Below, one piece after another: positions 1 to 7,669 of a stretch of DNA of 56,855 nt; position 1 is the stretch's first letter, and each line of letters starts with the position of its first letter. The position numbers were made by a program, and so were the translations under genes. The notes under the pieces were generated by a model, which saw only the letters and a program-made list of their open reading frames with translations, did no database searches and was not told where the DNA came from. This DNA comes from Deltaproteobacteria bacterium (GTDB taxonomy: Bacteria; Myxococcota_A; Polyangia; HGW-17; JAJRWW01), in the NCBI GenBank assembly GCA_029938605.1, contig JAOZUO010000037.1:1-56855 (forward strand). The letters run 5' to 3'.

Positions 1-46
1 GGGACACAACTCAGGGGTTGAGCTGCCAACAGGCGAGTTACGTCCC
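1..46. repeat. Imperfect inverted repeat with GGGAC...GTCCC ends
   Basis: The first 12 bases (GGGACACAACTC) pair with 35-46 (GAGTTACGTCCC), giving 10 matches of 12 across a 22-base centre. The right arm reads GGGACGTAACTC on the minus strand. That shares the GGGACGTA start with the terminal repeats at 52151-52472 and the single arm at 32102. It may be a worn or solo member of the same mobile-repeat family. The window edge may cut the element, so its true extent is unknown. Confidence 0.35.
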
Positions 47-226
47 ATATAGGGATACAACTCACGAGCCGGGGGAAGGCTGATGAAAACTGTCGGTCCG
101 GTGGACAAGTCCTGGTCCGCTACCGCGGTTGGCCGTGGACAGCTGGCACTGCCCGCGCCAGCCTGCGGCTGTCACGTACAGTGCAGATCCCCCGACCACC
201 GCCAAACGGACTTGCCCACCTCCCCT

Positions 227-253
227 TGGACAACCGCCAGGAGCGGTTGTCCA
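227..253 (+). terminator. Perfect 11-bp hairpin, terminator-like
   Basis: An 11-base stem (TGGACAACCGC, 227-237) pairs perfectly with 243-253 across a 5-base loop and is followed by CAGTTTT at 254-260. On the plus strand this resembles a weak rho-independent terminator for a gene that would end left of the window. The T run is short and does not follow the stem directly. An operator or other palindromic site is equally possible. Confidence 0.35.
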
Positions 254-346
254 CAGTTTTCACAGCCTCTACGAAAACAATTCCATTGTTTCTGAACAGA
301 AGAGGGGATTGGAGCACTGGAATCTACCCACATTAAGTGAATGAGC

Positions 347-1430
347 CCAATAGAATCAGGACGGGGAACACGGATCTGAAGTTTTCTGGACAGACGCTTA
401 GGCGGCTGGCGTCTTAGTTGCAGCTCACGTCCAGGGTTACCCCTCCCCAGGCGCTGTCGTACTCCTCGACGACGATGTAGTAGGTCAGCCCGGGGGTGAC
501 GTCGAAGGTGAGGTTGTCGCAGGAGGAGGTTGCGCTGTAGTCGAGGCAGAGCGCCCCGTGGCAGAATTCCTCGAGGATGAACAGGTCGTAGTCGTCCTCC
601 GAGTCGTCACAGGTGAGAGCGGCGGTCACGCTGCTGATGCCCGCGGGGATTGTGAGGGCGTAGATCCGGTCGGAGGAGCTGCCGAGGCTGGAGCAGGAGT
701 AGTTGTCCGCATCGTTTCCCACCACGCTGGAGTTGCTTATGTAGTCGGAGCCGCCGCAGATGATGGTCTCATCGGCGGTGCAGGTGGACTCCCACTGGCA
801 GGTGGCTGAGCAGCCGTCTCCGCCGGTGGTGTCGCCGTCGTCGCACTGTTCGCCCGCCTCCACGACGCTGTTGCCGCAGACGGCGTTGGCGCAGCCGCTG
901 GTGTCGATGGTGCAGGCGCCGGTGCACGATAGGGCGCCGCTGGTGAAGTTGAAGTTGGTGCAGTCCTGTCCGCCGAAGTCCGAGCCGTCACACTCCTCGC
1001 TGCCCTCGCGAACGGCGTTGGGGCAGACTGCGTCTAAGCAGGTAGAGGTGTTGTAGGTGCAGGTCGGGCTGCAGGCGAGGATGCCGCCGGGGAAGCCCTG
1101 GGTCAGGCAGGTTCCGCCGTGCAGGTCTCCACCGTCGCACTCTTCACCCGGATCCCAGGTGGCGTTGCCGCACGAGAGCGTACAGACGGACGGCTCGTTG
1201 GCGCAGATGTAGCCGTTCTCCACCAGGCAGGCGGCGTTGCAGCCGTCGCCGCTGTCAGTGTCGTTGTCGTCGCACTGCTCGCCGATGCTCGCGGTGATGA
1301 TCCCGTCCCCGCATTCGGGCGGGACGCACGCCGTGGTGTCGAATCCGCAGTTGGTGGTGCACGTCAGCGAGCCGCTAATAAAGCCCAGGCTCTGACAGGT
1401 GGCACCGTTCAGGTCGCCGATCTCGCAGTC
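347..1430. repeat. Direct duplication, left copy (partner 2596-3679)
   Basis: This stretch recurs at a constant offset of 2249 bases (347 to 2596, 771 to 3020). It covers the shared 3' flank, the stop codon and the C-terminal third of both DUF4215 genes. Identity is nearly complete from about 770 to 1365. It is lower in the PPC-like domain and fades past about 1430. The pattern fits tandem gene duplication followed by partial homogenisation. Confidence 0.85.
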
Positions 1431-2465
1431 CTCGCCGCCGGTGACCACGCCGTCGCCGCAGGAGAACAGGGAGCAGCCGCCGGTGTCGTAGGTGCAGTCC
1501 GTGGCGCAGGCCAGCGAGCCCGTGTCATAGCCGAGGATCTGGCAGGTCCCGGTCCCGAGCTGACCGCCGTCGCACTGCTCACCGGTGTCCAGGGAGCCGT
1601 TGCCGCAGAGCTCGGCGCAGACCGAGGGCTGACCCACGCAGGCCCAGCCCTGCTCGACGCTGCAGTCGGCCCGGCAGCCGTCTGTGTTCACGTTGTTCCC
1701 GTCGTCGCACACCTCCCCAACCGAGGTGTCCACGATGGCGTTGCCGCAGGTCTCATCGGACTGGCAGTTTGCCGCGCAGCCGTCTCCGTCTACGCTGTTT
1801 CCGTCGTCGCAGGCCTCGCCGCAGTCAGTGATGGCGTTACCGCAGCCGTCGACCTGGCAGGTCGACGAGCAACCATCGCAGGAGACCGTGTTTCCGTCGT
1901 CACAGGCCTCGGCGAGATCCACCCGGTTGTTGCCGCACACCGGAGGTGTGTCGCAGCCGTTGGCATCATAGCGACAGGCCGACGAGCAGCCCAGGGTTCC
2001 CCCTCCCATGTCGAGCCCCTCGCAGGTCTGCCCCCCCAGGTTGGCCCCGTCGCACTCTTCTCCCGGGTCCAACAAGCCGTTGTTACAGTTTGCCGGCGCT
2101 ACACAGCCCGAGGTGTCGAAGGAGCACACTGCCGTGCAGGCCAGAACGCCAAAGTCGAATCCGAGGGCCACGCAGGAGTGGCCGCCCAGGGCGTCGCCGT
2201 CGCATGCCTCCAGGGTCTCCACCTGTCCGTTGCCACAGTCGTGAACGATGGCCACGCACTGGTACGCCCCGACCTCCATGGAAAAGGAGCAAGTCATGTC
2301 CTCCGGGCAGGTGGAGGGATCACCTGGATCGCACGGGACGACACCCTTGTTGACGGGCCGGCTCTCGCAGCCCACGGTCTCTCCAGAGAGGAGGAGGATC
2401 CCCACCAGACCACAGGAGAGACACACGGAAGAAAAATTAACTCGAACGACCGATTGCCACCTCAC
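414..2465 (-). CDS. DUF4215 cysteine-rich repeat lipoprotein (copy 1)
   Basis: Predicted exported lipoprotein of 683 residues. A hydrophobic signal segment (about residues 10-32) ends in TVGC, a relaxed lipobox. The body is a long run of disulfide-type repeats of the form CGNG...GEQCDDG..., with alternating GEECDG...C and GEVCDDGN...GC variants. This is the pattern of the Myxococcus cysteine-rich repeat (DUF4215). The last ~110 residues look like a pre-peptidase C-terminal (PPC) beta-sandwich (DYDLFIL, Cys-paired, FDVTPGLTYYIVVEEY). The start is a GTG preceded by AGGAGG at 5-6 bases. It is a tandem paralogue of the gene at 2663-4942 with a nearly identical C-terminal third. A cell-surface binding or adhesion role is likely from family context, but no catalytic site is visible. 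Confidence 0.85.
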   Translation of the reverse strand: MRWQSVVRVNFSSVCLSCGLVGILLLSGETVGCESRPVNKGVVPCDPGDPSTCPEDMTCSFSMEVGAYQCVAIVHDCGNGQVETLEACDGDALGGHSCVALGFDFGVLACTAVCSFDTSGCVAPANCNNGLLDPGEECDGANLGGQTCEGLDMGGGTLGCSSACRYDANGCDTPPVCGNNRVDLAEACDDGNTVSCDGCSSTCQVDGCGNAITDCGEACDDGNSVDGDGCAANCQSDETCGNAIVDTSVGEVCDDGNNVNTDGCRADCSVEQGWACVGQPSVCAELCGNGSLDTGEQCDGGQLGTGTCQILGYDTGSLACATDCTYDTGGCSLFSCGDGVVTGGEDCEIGDLNGATCQSLGFISGSLTCTTNCGFDTTACVPPECGDGIITASIGEQCDDNDTDSGDGCNAACLVENGYICANEPSVCTLSCGNATWDPGEECDGGDLHGGTCLTQGFPGGILACSPTCTYNTSTCLDAVCPNAVREGSEECDGSDFGGQDCTNFNFTSGALSCTGACTIDTSGCANAVCGNSVVEAGEQCDDGDTTGGDGCSATCQWESTCTADETIICGGSDYISNSSVVGNDADNYSCSSLGSSSDRIYALTIPAGISSVTAALTCDDSEDDYDLFILEEFCHGALCLDYSATSSCDNLTFDVTPGLTYYIVVEEYDSAWGGVTLDVSCN

Positions 2466-2595
2466 CGAAACCTCCTGTCAGCGGCGGTTCCCGTAGCGCC
2501 GCCAAGCCGAGTCCTCGTCCTGGTACCTACGGACTCAACAACCTCCATACAATCATATTGTACATTGGACCGGGGAGTGGAACTATTCAATTCAA

Positions 2596-3679
2596 CCAAT
2601 AGAATCAGGACGGGGAACACGGATCTGAAGTTTTCTGGATAGACGCTTAGGCGGCTGGCGTCTTAGTTGCAGCTCACGTCCAAGGTGAGATCTTCCGAGG
2701 CCAGGTACCTCTCCACGACGATGTAGTAGGTCATCCCCGGGGTGACGTCGAAGGTGACGCTGTCGCAGCCGAGGGAATTGGAGTAGTCAATGCAGAGACT
2801 GCCGTGGCAGGAGCCCTCGAGAATGTACAGATCGTAGTCGTCGTCGCTCCAGATATCACAGGAGAGGTTGGCTGTAACGCTGCTGATGGCGGCGGGGATG
2901 GTGAGGGCGTAGATGCGGTCGTAGTTTCCGCCGTAGGTGGAGCAGGAGAAGTCGTCCGCGTCGTTTCCCGCCACGCTGGAGTAGCTCATGTAGTCGGAGC
3001 CACCGCAGGTGATGGTCTCATCGGCGGTGCAGGTGGACTCCCACTGGCAGGTGGACGAGCAGCCGTCTCCGCCGGTGGTGTCGCCGTCGTCGCACTGTTC
3101 GCCCGCCTCCACGACGCTGTTGCCGCAGACGGCGTTGGCGCAGCCGCTGGTGTCGATGGTGCAGGCGCCGGTGCACGATAGGGCGCCGCTGGTGAAGTTG
3201 AAGTTGGTGCAGTCCTGTCCGCCGAAGTCCGAGCCGTCACACTCCTCGCTGCCCTCGCGAACGGCGTTGGGGCAGACTGCGTCTAAGCAGGTAGAGGTGT
3301 TGTAGGTGCAGGTCGGGCTGCAGGCGAGGATGCCGCCGGGGAAGCCCTGGGTCAGGCAGGTTCCGCCGTGCAGGTCTCCACCGTCGCACTCTTCACCCGG
3401 ATCCCAGGTGGCGTTGCCGCACGAGAGCGTACAGACGGACGGCTCGTTGGCGCAGATGTAGCCGTTCTCCACCAGGCAGGCGGCGTTGCAGCCGTCGCCG
3501 CTGTCAGTGTCGTTGTCGTCGCACTGCTCGCCGATGCTCGCGGTGATGATCCCGTCCCCGCATTCGGGCGGGACGCACGCCGTGGTATCGAATCCGCAGT
3601 TGGTGGTGCACGTCAGCGGGCCGCTCACAAAGCCCAGGCTCTGACAGGTGGCACCGTTGAGGTCGCCGCCTTCGCAGTC
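2596..3679. repeat. Direct duplication, right copy (partner 347-1430)
   Basis: Second copy of the block described at 347-1430. It begins in the spacer just downstream of the 2663-4942 gene with the shared CCAATAGAATCAGG sequence. Identity falls off beyond about 3640 (for example AGCGGGCCGCTCAC here against AGCGAGCCGCTAAT in the left copy). A separate shorter near-identical patch also links about 1596-1665 with about 4285-4354, so exchange between the two genes has happened at more than one place. Confidence 0.85.
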
Positions 3680-4942
3680 CTCACCGGCGCTGATGATGTT
3701 GTCGCCGCAGGAGAACATGGAGCAGCCGCTGGTGTCGTAGGTGCAGTCCGTGGTGCAGACCAGCGAGCCTGTGTCGAAGCCGAGGCCCTGGCAGGTTCCG
3801 GTCCCCATCTGTCCGCCGTCGCACTGCTCGCCGGCGTCCACGGTGTTGTTGCCACACAGCGGTGTGCAGGTGGAGGGCTCCCCGGTACAGGCCCAGCCCG
3901 ACTCCACGCTGCAGAGGATGTTGCAGCCGTCCCCGCCATCGCTGTCGCCATCGTCGCAGGCCTCGCCGGGGCTGATGATGCCATCGCCGCAGACGATGGG
4001 GATGCAGCCGCTCAGGTCGAAGGCGCAGCTCCCCAGACACAGCAGGGTGCCGCCGATGTACGCTCCCACCGAGTCGCAGGTCTGATTATTGAGCAAGACG
4101 CCGTCGCACTGCTCGCCAGTGTCCAGCACGCCGTTGCCGCAGGTGGGTAGCTCACAGGCGGCGCTGTTGAAGGTGCAGTTCACCGCGCAGGCCAGCGTAC
4201 CGCCCACGTAGCCCTGTCCCAGGCTCTCACAGGTCTGTCCGCCCAGGGCCGCACCATCGCACTGCTCTCCGGTGTCCAGCGAGCCGTTGCCGCAGAGTTC
4301 GGCGCAGACCGAGGGCTGACCCACGCAGGCCCAGCCCTGCTCGACGCTGCAGTTGGCTGAGCAACCGTCGGTGGGATCCGTGTTCCCGTCGTCGCACTCC
4401 TCCACGTTCTCCACGATTCCGTTTCCGCAGGAGAAGAGGATGCACCCGGTGGTGTCGATGTCACAGGAGCCCGTACAGGCCAGTGAGCCGCCGTCATAGC
4501 CCCGTCCTTCGCAGGTCTCTTCATTCATGTTGGCGCCGTCGCACTCCTCGGACCCGTCCAACTCTCCGTTACCGCAGGCGTAGACGCTACAGCCGCTGGG
4601 GTCCAGGTCGCACGTCGCGTCGCAAATCAGGTCCCCCGTGCCCAGCTCCAGGGACTCGCAGGTCGCTCCAGCCAGCTCTGATCCGTCGCAGATCTCCGCT
4701 CCCGCGATGACGCCGTCCCCACAGACCGTGGAACAAACAGACAGATCCCCGTCGCAGCTATACCCCGCCTCTACGGTACACTTCTCGTTACACCCGTCTC
4801 CGCTTTGGGCGTTGCCGTCGTCGCAGGCCTCGCCGTCCTCCACCAGCCCGTCACCACAAATCGGCACGACGGCCGGCGTCCCATCGGCGCAGCTTCCCAG
4901 CATCCAGGCCGTGGCAACCGCTAGAATCACAGCGTAGCGCAT
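2663..4942 (-). CDS. DUF4215 cysteine-rich repeat lipoprotein (copy 2)
   Basis: Predicted lipoprotein of 759 residues, paralogous to the downstream 414-2465 gene. I place the start at the ATG at 4942, because AAGGAGAG lies about 5 bases upstream and the protein then opens with a classical signal (MRYAVILAVATAWMLGSC, lipobox LGSC). A longer reading from 4978 would put 12 charged residues before the signal. The mature part has about a dozen DUF4215-type modules (CGDG...GEACDDGN...C), then the same PPC-like C-terminal domain as copy 1. The 197-bp gap to copy 1 makes co-transcription possible, though copy 1 has its own Shine-Dalgarno. The function is probably extracellular and structural or adhesive; this is inferred from the family. 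Confidence 0.85.
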   Translation of the reverse strand: MRYAVILAVATAWMLGSCADGTPAVVPICGDGLVEDGEACDDGNAQSGDGCNEKCTVEAGYSCDGDLSVCSTVCGDGVIAGAEICDGSELAGATCESLELGTGDLICDATCDLDPSGCSVYACGNGELDGSEECDGANMNEETCEGRGYDGGSLACTGSCDIDTTGCILFSCGNGIVENVEECDDGNTDPTDGCSANCSVEQGWACVGQPSVCAELCGNGSLDTGEQCDGAALGGQTCESLGQGYVGGTLACAVNCTFNSAACELPTCGNGVLDTGEQCDGVLLNNQTCDSVGAYIGGTLLCLGSCAFDLSGCIPIVCGDGIISPGEACDDGDSDGGDGCNILCSVESGWACTGEPSTCTPLCGNNTVDAGEQCDGGQMGTGTCQGLGFDTGSLVCTTDCTYDTSGCSMFSCGDNIISAGEDCEGGDLNGATCQSLGFVSGPLTCTTNCGFDTTACVPPECGDGIITASIGEQCDDNDTDSGDGCNAACLVENGYICANEPSVCTLSCGNATWDPGEECDGGDLHGGTCLTQGFPGGILACSPTCTYNTSTCLDAVCPNAVREGSEECDGSDFGGQDCTNFNFTSGALSCTGACTIDTSGCANAVCGNSVVEAGEQCDDGDTTGGDGCSSTCQWESTCTADETITCGGSDYMSYSSVAGNDADDFSCSTYGGNYDRIYALTIPAAISSVTANLSCDIWSDDDYDLYILEGSCHGSLCIDYSNSLGCDSVTFDVTPGMTYYIVVERYLASEDLTLDVSCN

Positions 4943-5017
4943 CTCATCTCTCCTTGGCCGAAACCGCTTTTCAGTCAATTATCATTCTATCATCGGCTGT
5001 TACCGAGAGGGAAGTGT

Positions 5018-5686
5018 CTACCTCTTGTTTGTCACCTTCTTGAGGAGCTCCTGGGTGAAAGACTTGCGAAGGTAGAAGCCGCGGGGGTTGACCTGGACCC
5101 ACTGGGCGTCGGCGTCTAAGGCCCAGGTACGGGCGCGGCTGTCGGCGGCCTTGGGGCGCACCTGGAGGGCCTGGCCCCAGCGACCATCCAGGGTTTCGAA
5201 GTGGCCCAGGCCCAGCAGGTCGCTCAGCTCCTCCCAGTCGGCCCGGAGCACGGCCTCCTGGGCGGCAGTGGGTGACCAGAGCACAGCGGTGCCTACCACC
5301 CGCGAGGCGGGGGCACCGCTGCCTCCGATGGGCACCCAGAGGACCTGGGCGAGCTTGGCCCGCAGCCAAGACTGCTCCCAGTCCGTAAGGAGCTCTTGGT
5401 TCAGGGGGGCCGTGCACACGAAGGTGGACTCTCGGGGGCGCCCGGCGTCAGTCATCGGGATGGACTTGAGTTCCACACCCAGGTCCGGAAAGTCGGGTTG
5501 GGCCAGCGAGCCTCCGGTGGCCCCCAGGGCGGCTTCGAGCAGGGTGCCCACCCATCCCTTGTCCCGTCGCAGATCCGGCGGAGCGGTGATGTTCAATCGC
5601 GCGGCGATCCAACCCAGCGGTCGTCCCTCGAGCGACTTGACGCGTTCGAGGAGCTCGGCGGTGTTGCCGGGGGGAGACGGGCGCAT
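5018..5686 (-). CDS. mutH: DNA mismatch repair endonuclease MutH
   Basis: This 222-residue protein aligns along its whole length with MutH, the methyl-directed nicking endonuclease that cuts the unmethylated strand at hemimethylated GATC after MutS/MutL activation. Visible hallmarks are RRDKGWVGTLLEAALGA, DFPDLGVELKSIP with the catalytic triad D65-E72-K74 at the same spacing as E. coli D70-E77-K79, the conserved E51, FVCTAPL, LWVPIGG, DWEELSDLL, LQVRPKAA and NPRGFYLRKSFT. MutH is otherwise mainly known from gammaproteobacteria with Dam methylation. No dam, mutS or mutL is in this window. It stands as a single gene 63 bp downstream of sfsA, with a candidate promoter at 5693-5721 that would give an almost leaderless message. 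Confidence 0.93.
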   Translation of the reverse strand: MRPSPPGNTAELLERVKSLEGRPLGWIAARLNITAPPDLRRDKGWVGTLLEAALGATGGSLAQPDFPDLGVELKSIPMTDAGRPRESTFVCTAPLNQELLTDWEQSWLRAKLAQVLWVPIGGSGAPASRVVGTAVLWSPTAAQEAVLRADWEELSDLLGLGHFETLDGRWGQALQVRPKAADSRARTWALDADAQWVQVNPRGFYLRKSFTQELLKKVTNKR

Positions 5687-5692
5687 GACGCG

Positions 5693-5721
5693 ACTGTAAC
5701 GGAACGGGCGGCCAGCGCCAA
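5693..5721 (-). promoter_or_regulatory. Candidate sigma70 promoter for mutH
   Basis: On the minus strand, TTGGCG (5721-5716) and TACAGT (5698-5693) are separated by 17 bases. Transcription would start about at 5686, the first base of the mutH ATG, so the message would be leaderless or nearly so. No Shine-Dalgarno is visible in front of this ATG, which fits. The -10 box is only a moderate match. Confidence 0.4.
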
Positions 5722-5749
5722 CCGGTGAAGCGACAAGACCCCCACACCC

Positions 5750-6526
5750 CTACGGCGGCGACAGGAGTACCGGGAGGGGGCGGGCGAGGCGGACGCGCTG
5801 GGGGCTGACGAGGCAGGCGTAGGCGTAGATCTCGACGCCCTGAGCGGCGACCTCGGCCAGGGCCGTGGCGTAGGCGGGGTCGATGGCGGCGGCGGCGGCG
5901 AAGGCGTCGCAGTCGTTGCGTTGGATGGTGACCAACAGGACACCGCGGTGGCCCTGCCCGACGACGTTGGCCAGGTCGCGCAGGTGTCGGAGGCCACGGT
6001 CGGTGACGGCGTCGGGGAACAGCGCGATGTCGCGGTAACGGCGCCCGACCCGGGGGCCGGCGATCCCCTCGTCGAGGGTGGTGGCCGTGAGGTGGCAGTT
6101 TTTGATCTCCAGGTAGCAGTCACGGCGGCCGGGGGCGGTGAGAAAGAGGTCCACGCGGCTGCGTTCAGCGTACTTGACCTCGCGTCGGACCTGGGTGTAC
6201 CCGCGGACCTCGGGAATCGCGTTAGCGGCGGTGGCCTGGTAGCCGAGGCGGTTGGGTAAAAGGGTGTCGATGCCGATCCAGTGACGGCGGTATCGGACCA
6301 GGACCCAGGTGAAGGCCGTGCGGCGCGTTTTGGAGGGGAGCTCGGGTCGCAGATAGACGCGAGCGGACCGGGTCAACACGCCCATGAGGCTGCCGGTGTT
6401 GGTGCAGTGGGCCTTGACCCGACGGCCGTCGTCCAGCGCGATGGTGGCGATGAAGCGATTGTCCCGACGGATCAGGCGGCCGGGTACCAGGGGCGGATCG
6501 AAGACGTGGTCCAGAGGGGAGGGCAC
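5750..6526 (-). CDS. sfsA: SfsA family nuclease-like protein
   Basis: This 258-residue protein matches SfsA, annotated in E. coli as sugar fermentation stimulation protein and now thought to be a nucleic-acid-binding/nuclease-fold protein. Motifs seen are RRDNRFIATI, HCTNTGSLMGVL, NRLGYQA, EVKYAERSRVDLFL, CYLEIKNCHL (PD-(D/E)XK-like Asp/Glu-X-Lys core), FPDAVTDRGLRHLRDL and GVEIYAY. The start is a GTG 15 bases after the top6A stop with no clear ribosome site, so translational coupling to top6A is likely. Placement behind top6B-top6A makes it the last gene of a DNA-transaction operon. Its exact biochemical role is not settled even in model species. Confidence 0.9.
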   Translation of the reverse strand: MPSPLDHVFDPPLVPGRLIRRDNRFIATIALDDGRRVKAHCTNTGSLMGVLTRSARVYLRPELPSKTRRTAFTWVLVRYRRHWIGIDTLLPNRLGYQATAANAIPEVRGYTQVRREVKYAERSRVDLFLTAPGRRDCYLEIKNCHLTATTLDEGIAGPRVGRRYRDIALFPDAVTDRGLRHLRDLANVVGQGHRGVLLVTIQRNDCDAFAAAAAIDPAYATALAEVAAQGVEIYAYACLVSPQRVRLARPLPVLLSPP

Positions 6527-6541
6527 GAAGCGATGAGCCGG

Positions 6542-7666
6542 CTACACCAGCCAGTCCTTCTCTTTGAGCTTCCGCGGCAGGTACTCGTCGCTGATGAACG
6601 TGATCCCCTTGCTGGACAGGGCCTCGATCTCGAGCTTGACCTTGGAGTCGAGCATCTTCTTGAGCTCGCGTTGCCACTTGCGCTCGGCGAACCATGGGTA
6701 TTTCATCATCTGCTTGGCCCGAGCGACGTCTTTGTTGTTGAGCATGATGGTCGAGTCGTCAGGCAGGTCGTAGCGCTCCCGGTCGTAGGATGAGAGCCCG
6801 AGGAATCGCGCCTTGGGCACGGCCATGCGCGCCGACTCGTAGGCCAGATTGATGGAGCCCTGCTTGATCACGCTGTAGATGTAGAGCCCCCAGGGGTCGT
6901 TGTCCACGAGCACATACAGTGGGAGCTTGAGCTCGTCGGCCATGCGACGCACCAACCGGCGCACTCCCCGGGCGGGCTGGCCGCCGCTCTGGATGATGAT
7001 GCACTTGTACTTGCGCCAGAACTTGTCCTCGTTGAGGCGGCGCCACACGGCGTCTTTCTCCACGAGGAGCACGAACTTGGCGTCGCACTTTTTGAACTGG
7101 ATGACGTCGTCCTCCACGATGGAGGGCACCGCCCACCCGCCGGACCCCTGCCGGCGGGCGTCGATGGTGTCGCCAGCATCCACGAGGGTGAGCTCTCCCA
7201 CCATGGACCCTTTATTGGACGCGAAGAGGTGCAGCTCCTCCCGCAGGGTGTTGATGGTGACCTCGAGGTCCTCGATGATCGGGTCGGACTCACCCTGGTT
7301 CTCGAAAGTGTTCTCCGAGGTCTTCCCGATGGAGTGTTTGGTCATGTAGTACAGATCACGAATGGAGGTGGTCTTCCCCGCATCCAGCAGCTCCTTGCAC
7401 GCCTTGGCCACCAGGAAGGTCTGGGCGAACCGCTTGGCCATGTTCACGTTGAATAGCGTTCGGCTCTGCGTTTTACTCCCCATCTCGATGATGTGCTTTT
7501 TTTTGTTGAAGGCCACGTTGGACAGGGCCCGAATGGGAATCTCCACGGTTGGATTATCTAGCTTCTCGGCCTGGGTTATGACCTTCTCGGCGAGGGAGGT
7601 CAGCTTGTCCAGTGTTTTTGTGGCCTTCGCTTTTCGCAGAGCGGCCAGCTCTCTCTTGGTCGCCAT
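6542..7666 (-). CDS. top6A: DNA topoisomerase VI subunit A (Spo11-like)
   Basis: Catalytic subunit of the type IIB topoisomerase, which makes and reseals double-strand breaks with 2-base overhangs through a tyrosyl-DNA link. In this 374-residue protein the winged-helix region carries IRDLYYMTKHS, with Y106/Y107 at the active-site position (Y107 by analogy with Spo11). The Toprim domain shows the acidic set LLVEKDAVW (Glu, ~205) and VDNDPWGLYIY (Asp-X-Asp, ~256-258), with GGQPARGVRRLVRRM between them. Length is normal for the family (360-390). It starts 3 bases after the top6B stop, so the two are co-expressed. Topoisomerase VI is typical of archaea and plants and patchy in bacteria. Confidence 0.94.
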   Translation of the reverse strand: MATKRELAALRKAKATKTLDKLTSLAEKVITQAEKLDNPTVEIPIRALSNVAFNKKKHIIEMGSKTQSRTLFNVNMAKRFAQTFLVAKACKELLDAGKTTSIRDLYYMTKHSIGKTSENTFENQGESDPIIEDLEVTINTLREELHLFASNKGSMVGELTLVDAGDTIDARRQGSGGWAVPSIVEDDVIQFKKCDAKFVLLVEKDAVWRRLNEDKFWRKYKCIIIQSGGQPARGVRRLVRRMADELKLPLYVLVDNDPWGLYIYSVIKQGSINLAYESARMAVPKARFLGLSSYDRERYDLPDDSTIMLNNKDVARAKQMMKYPWFAERKWQRELKKMLDSKVKLEIEALSSKGITFISDEYLPRKLKEKDWLV

Positions 7667-7669
7667 GGT

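Larger units (their letters stand above)
1..413. other. Non-coding stretch with inverted repeats
   Basis: I see no convincing gene here: short open frames overlap on both strands and none has a family match, a ribosome-binding site or coherent codon use. It holds two inverted-repeat structures, listed separately at 1-46 and 227-253. From 347 onward it is the downstream end of a duplicated block that recurs at 2596. The 3' ends of both DUF4215 genes are therefore followed by the same sequence. Confidence 0.6.

Noticed and set aside
227-260. DnaA-box-like TTGTCCACA and nearby GTGGACA words, a possible replication origin
   Set aside because: Third base does not fit the box, there is no cluster of boxes with an AT-rich unwinding region, and no dnaA, dnaN or gyrB nearby. 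The word is part of a simple hairpin.
400-432. AGACGC...GCGTCT inverted repeat after the DUF4215 genes as a terminator
   Set aside because: Present in both duplicated copies, but the loop is 11 bases and no T run follows on the minus strand.
1119-2642. Long plus-strand open frame (507 codons) opposite the DUF4215 gene
   Set aside because: It is the mirror of a strongly supported Cys-repeat protein, with low-complexity Val/Ala composition and no ribosome site or family match.
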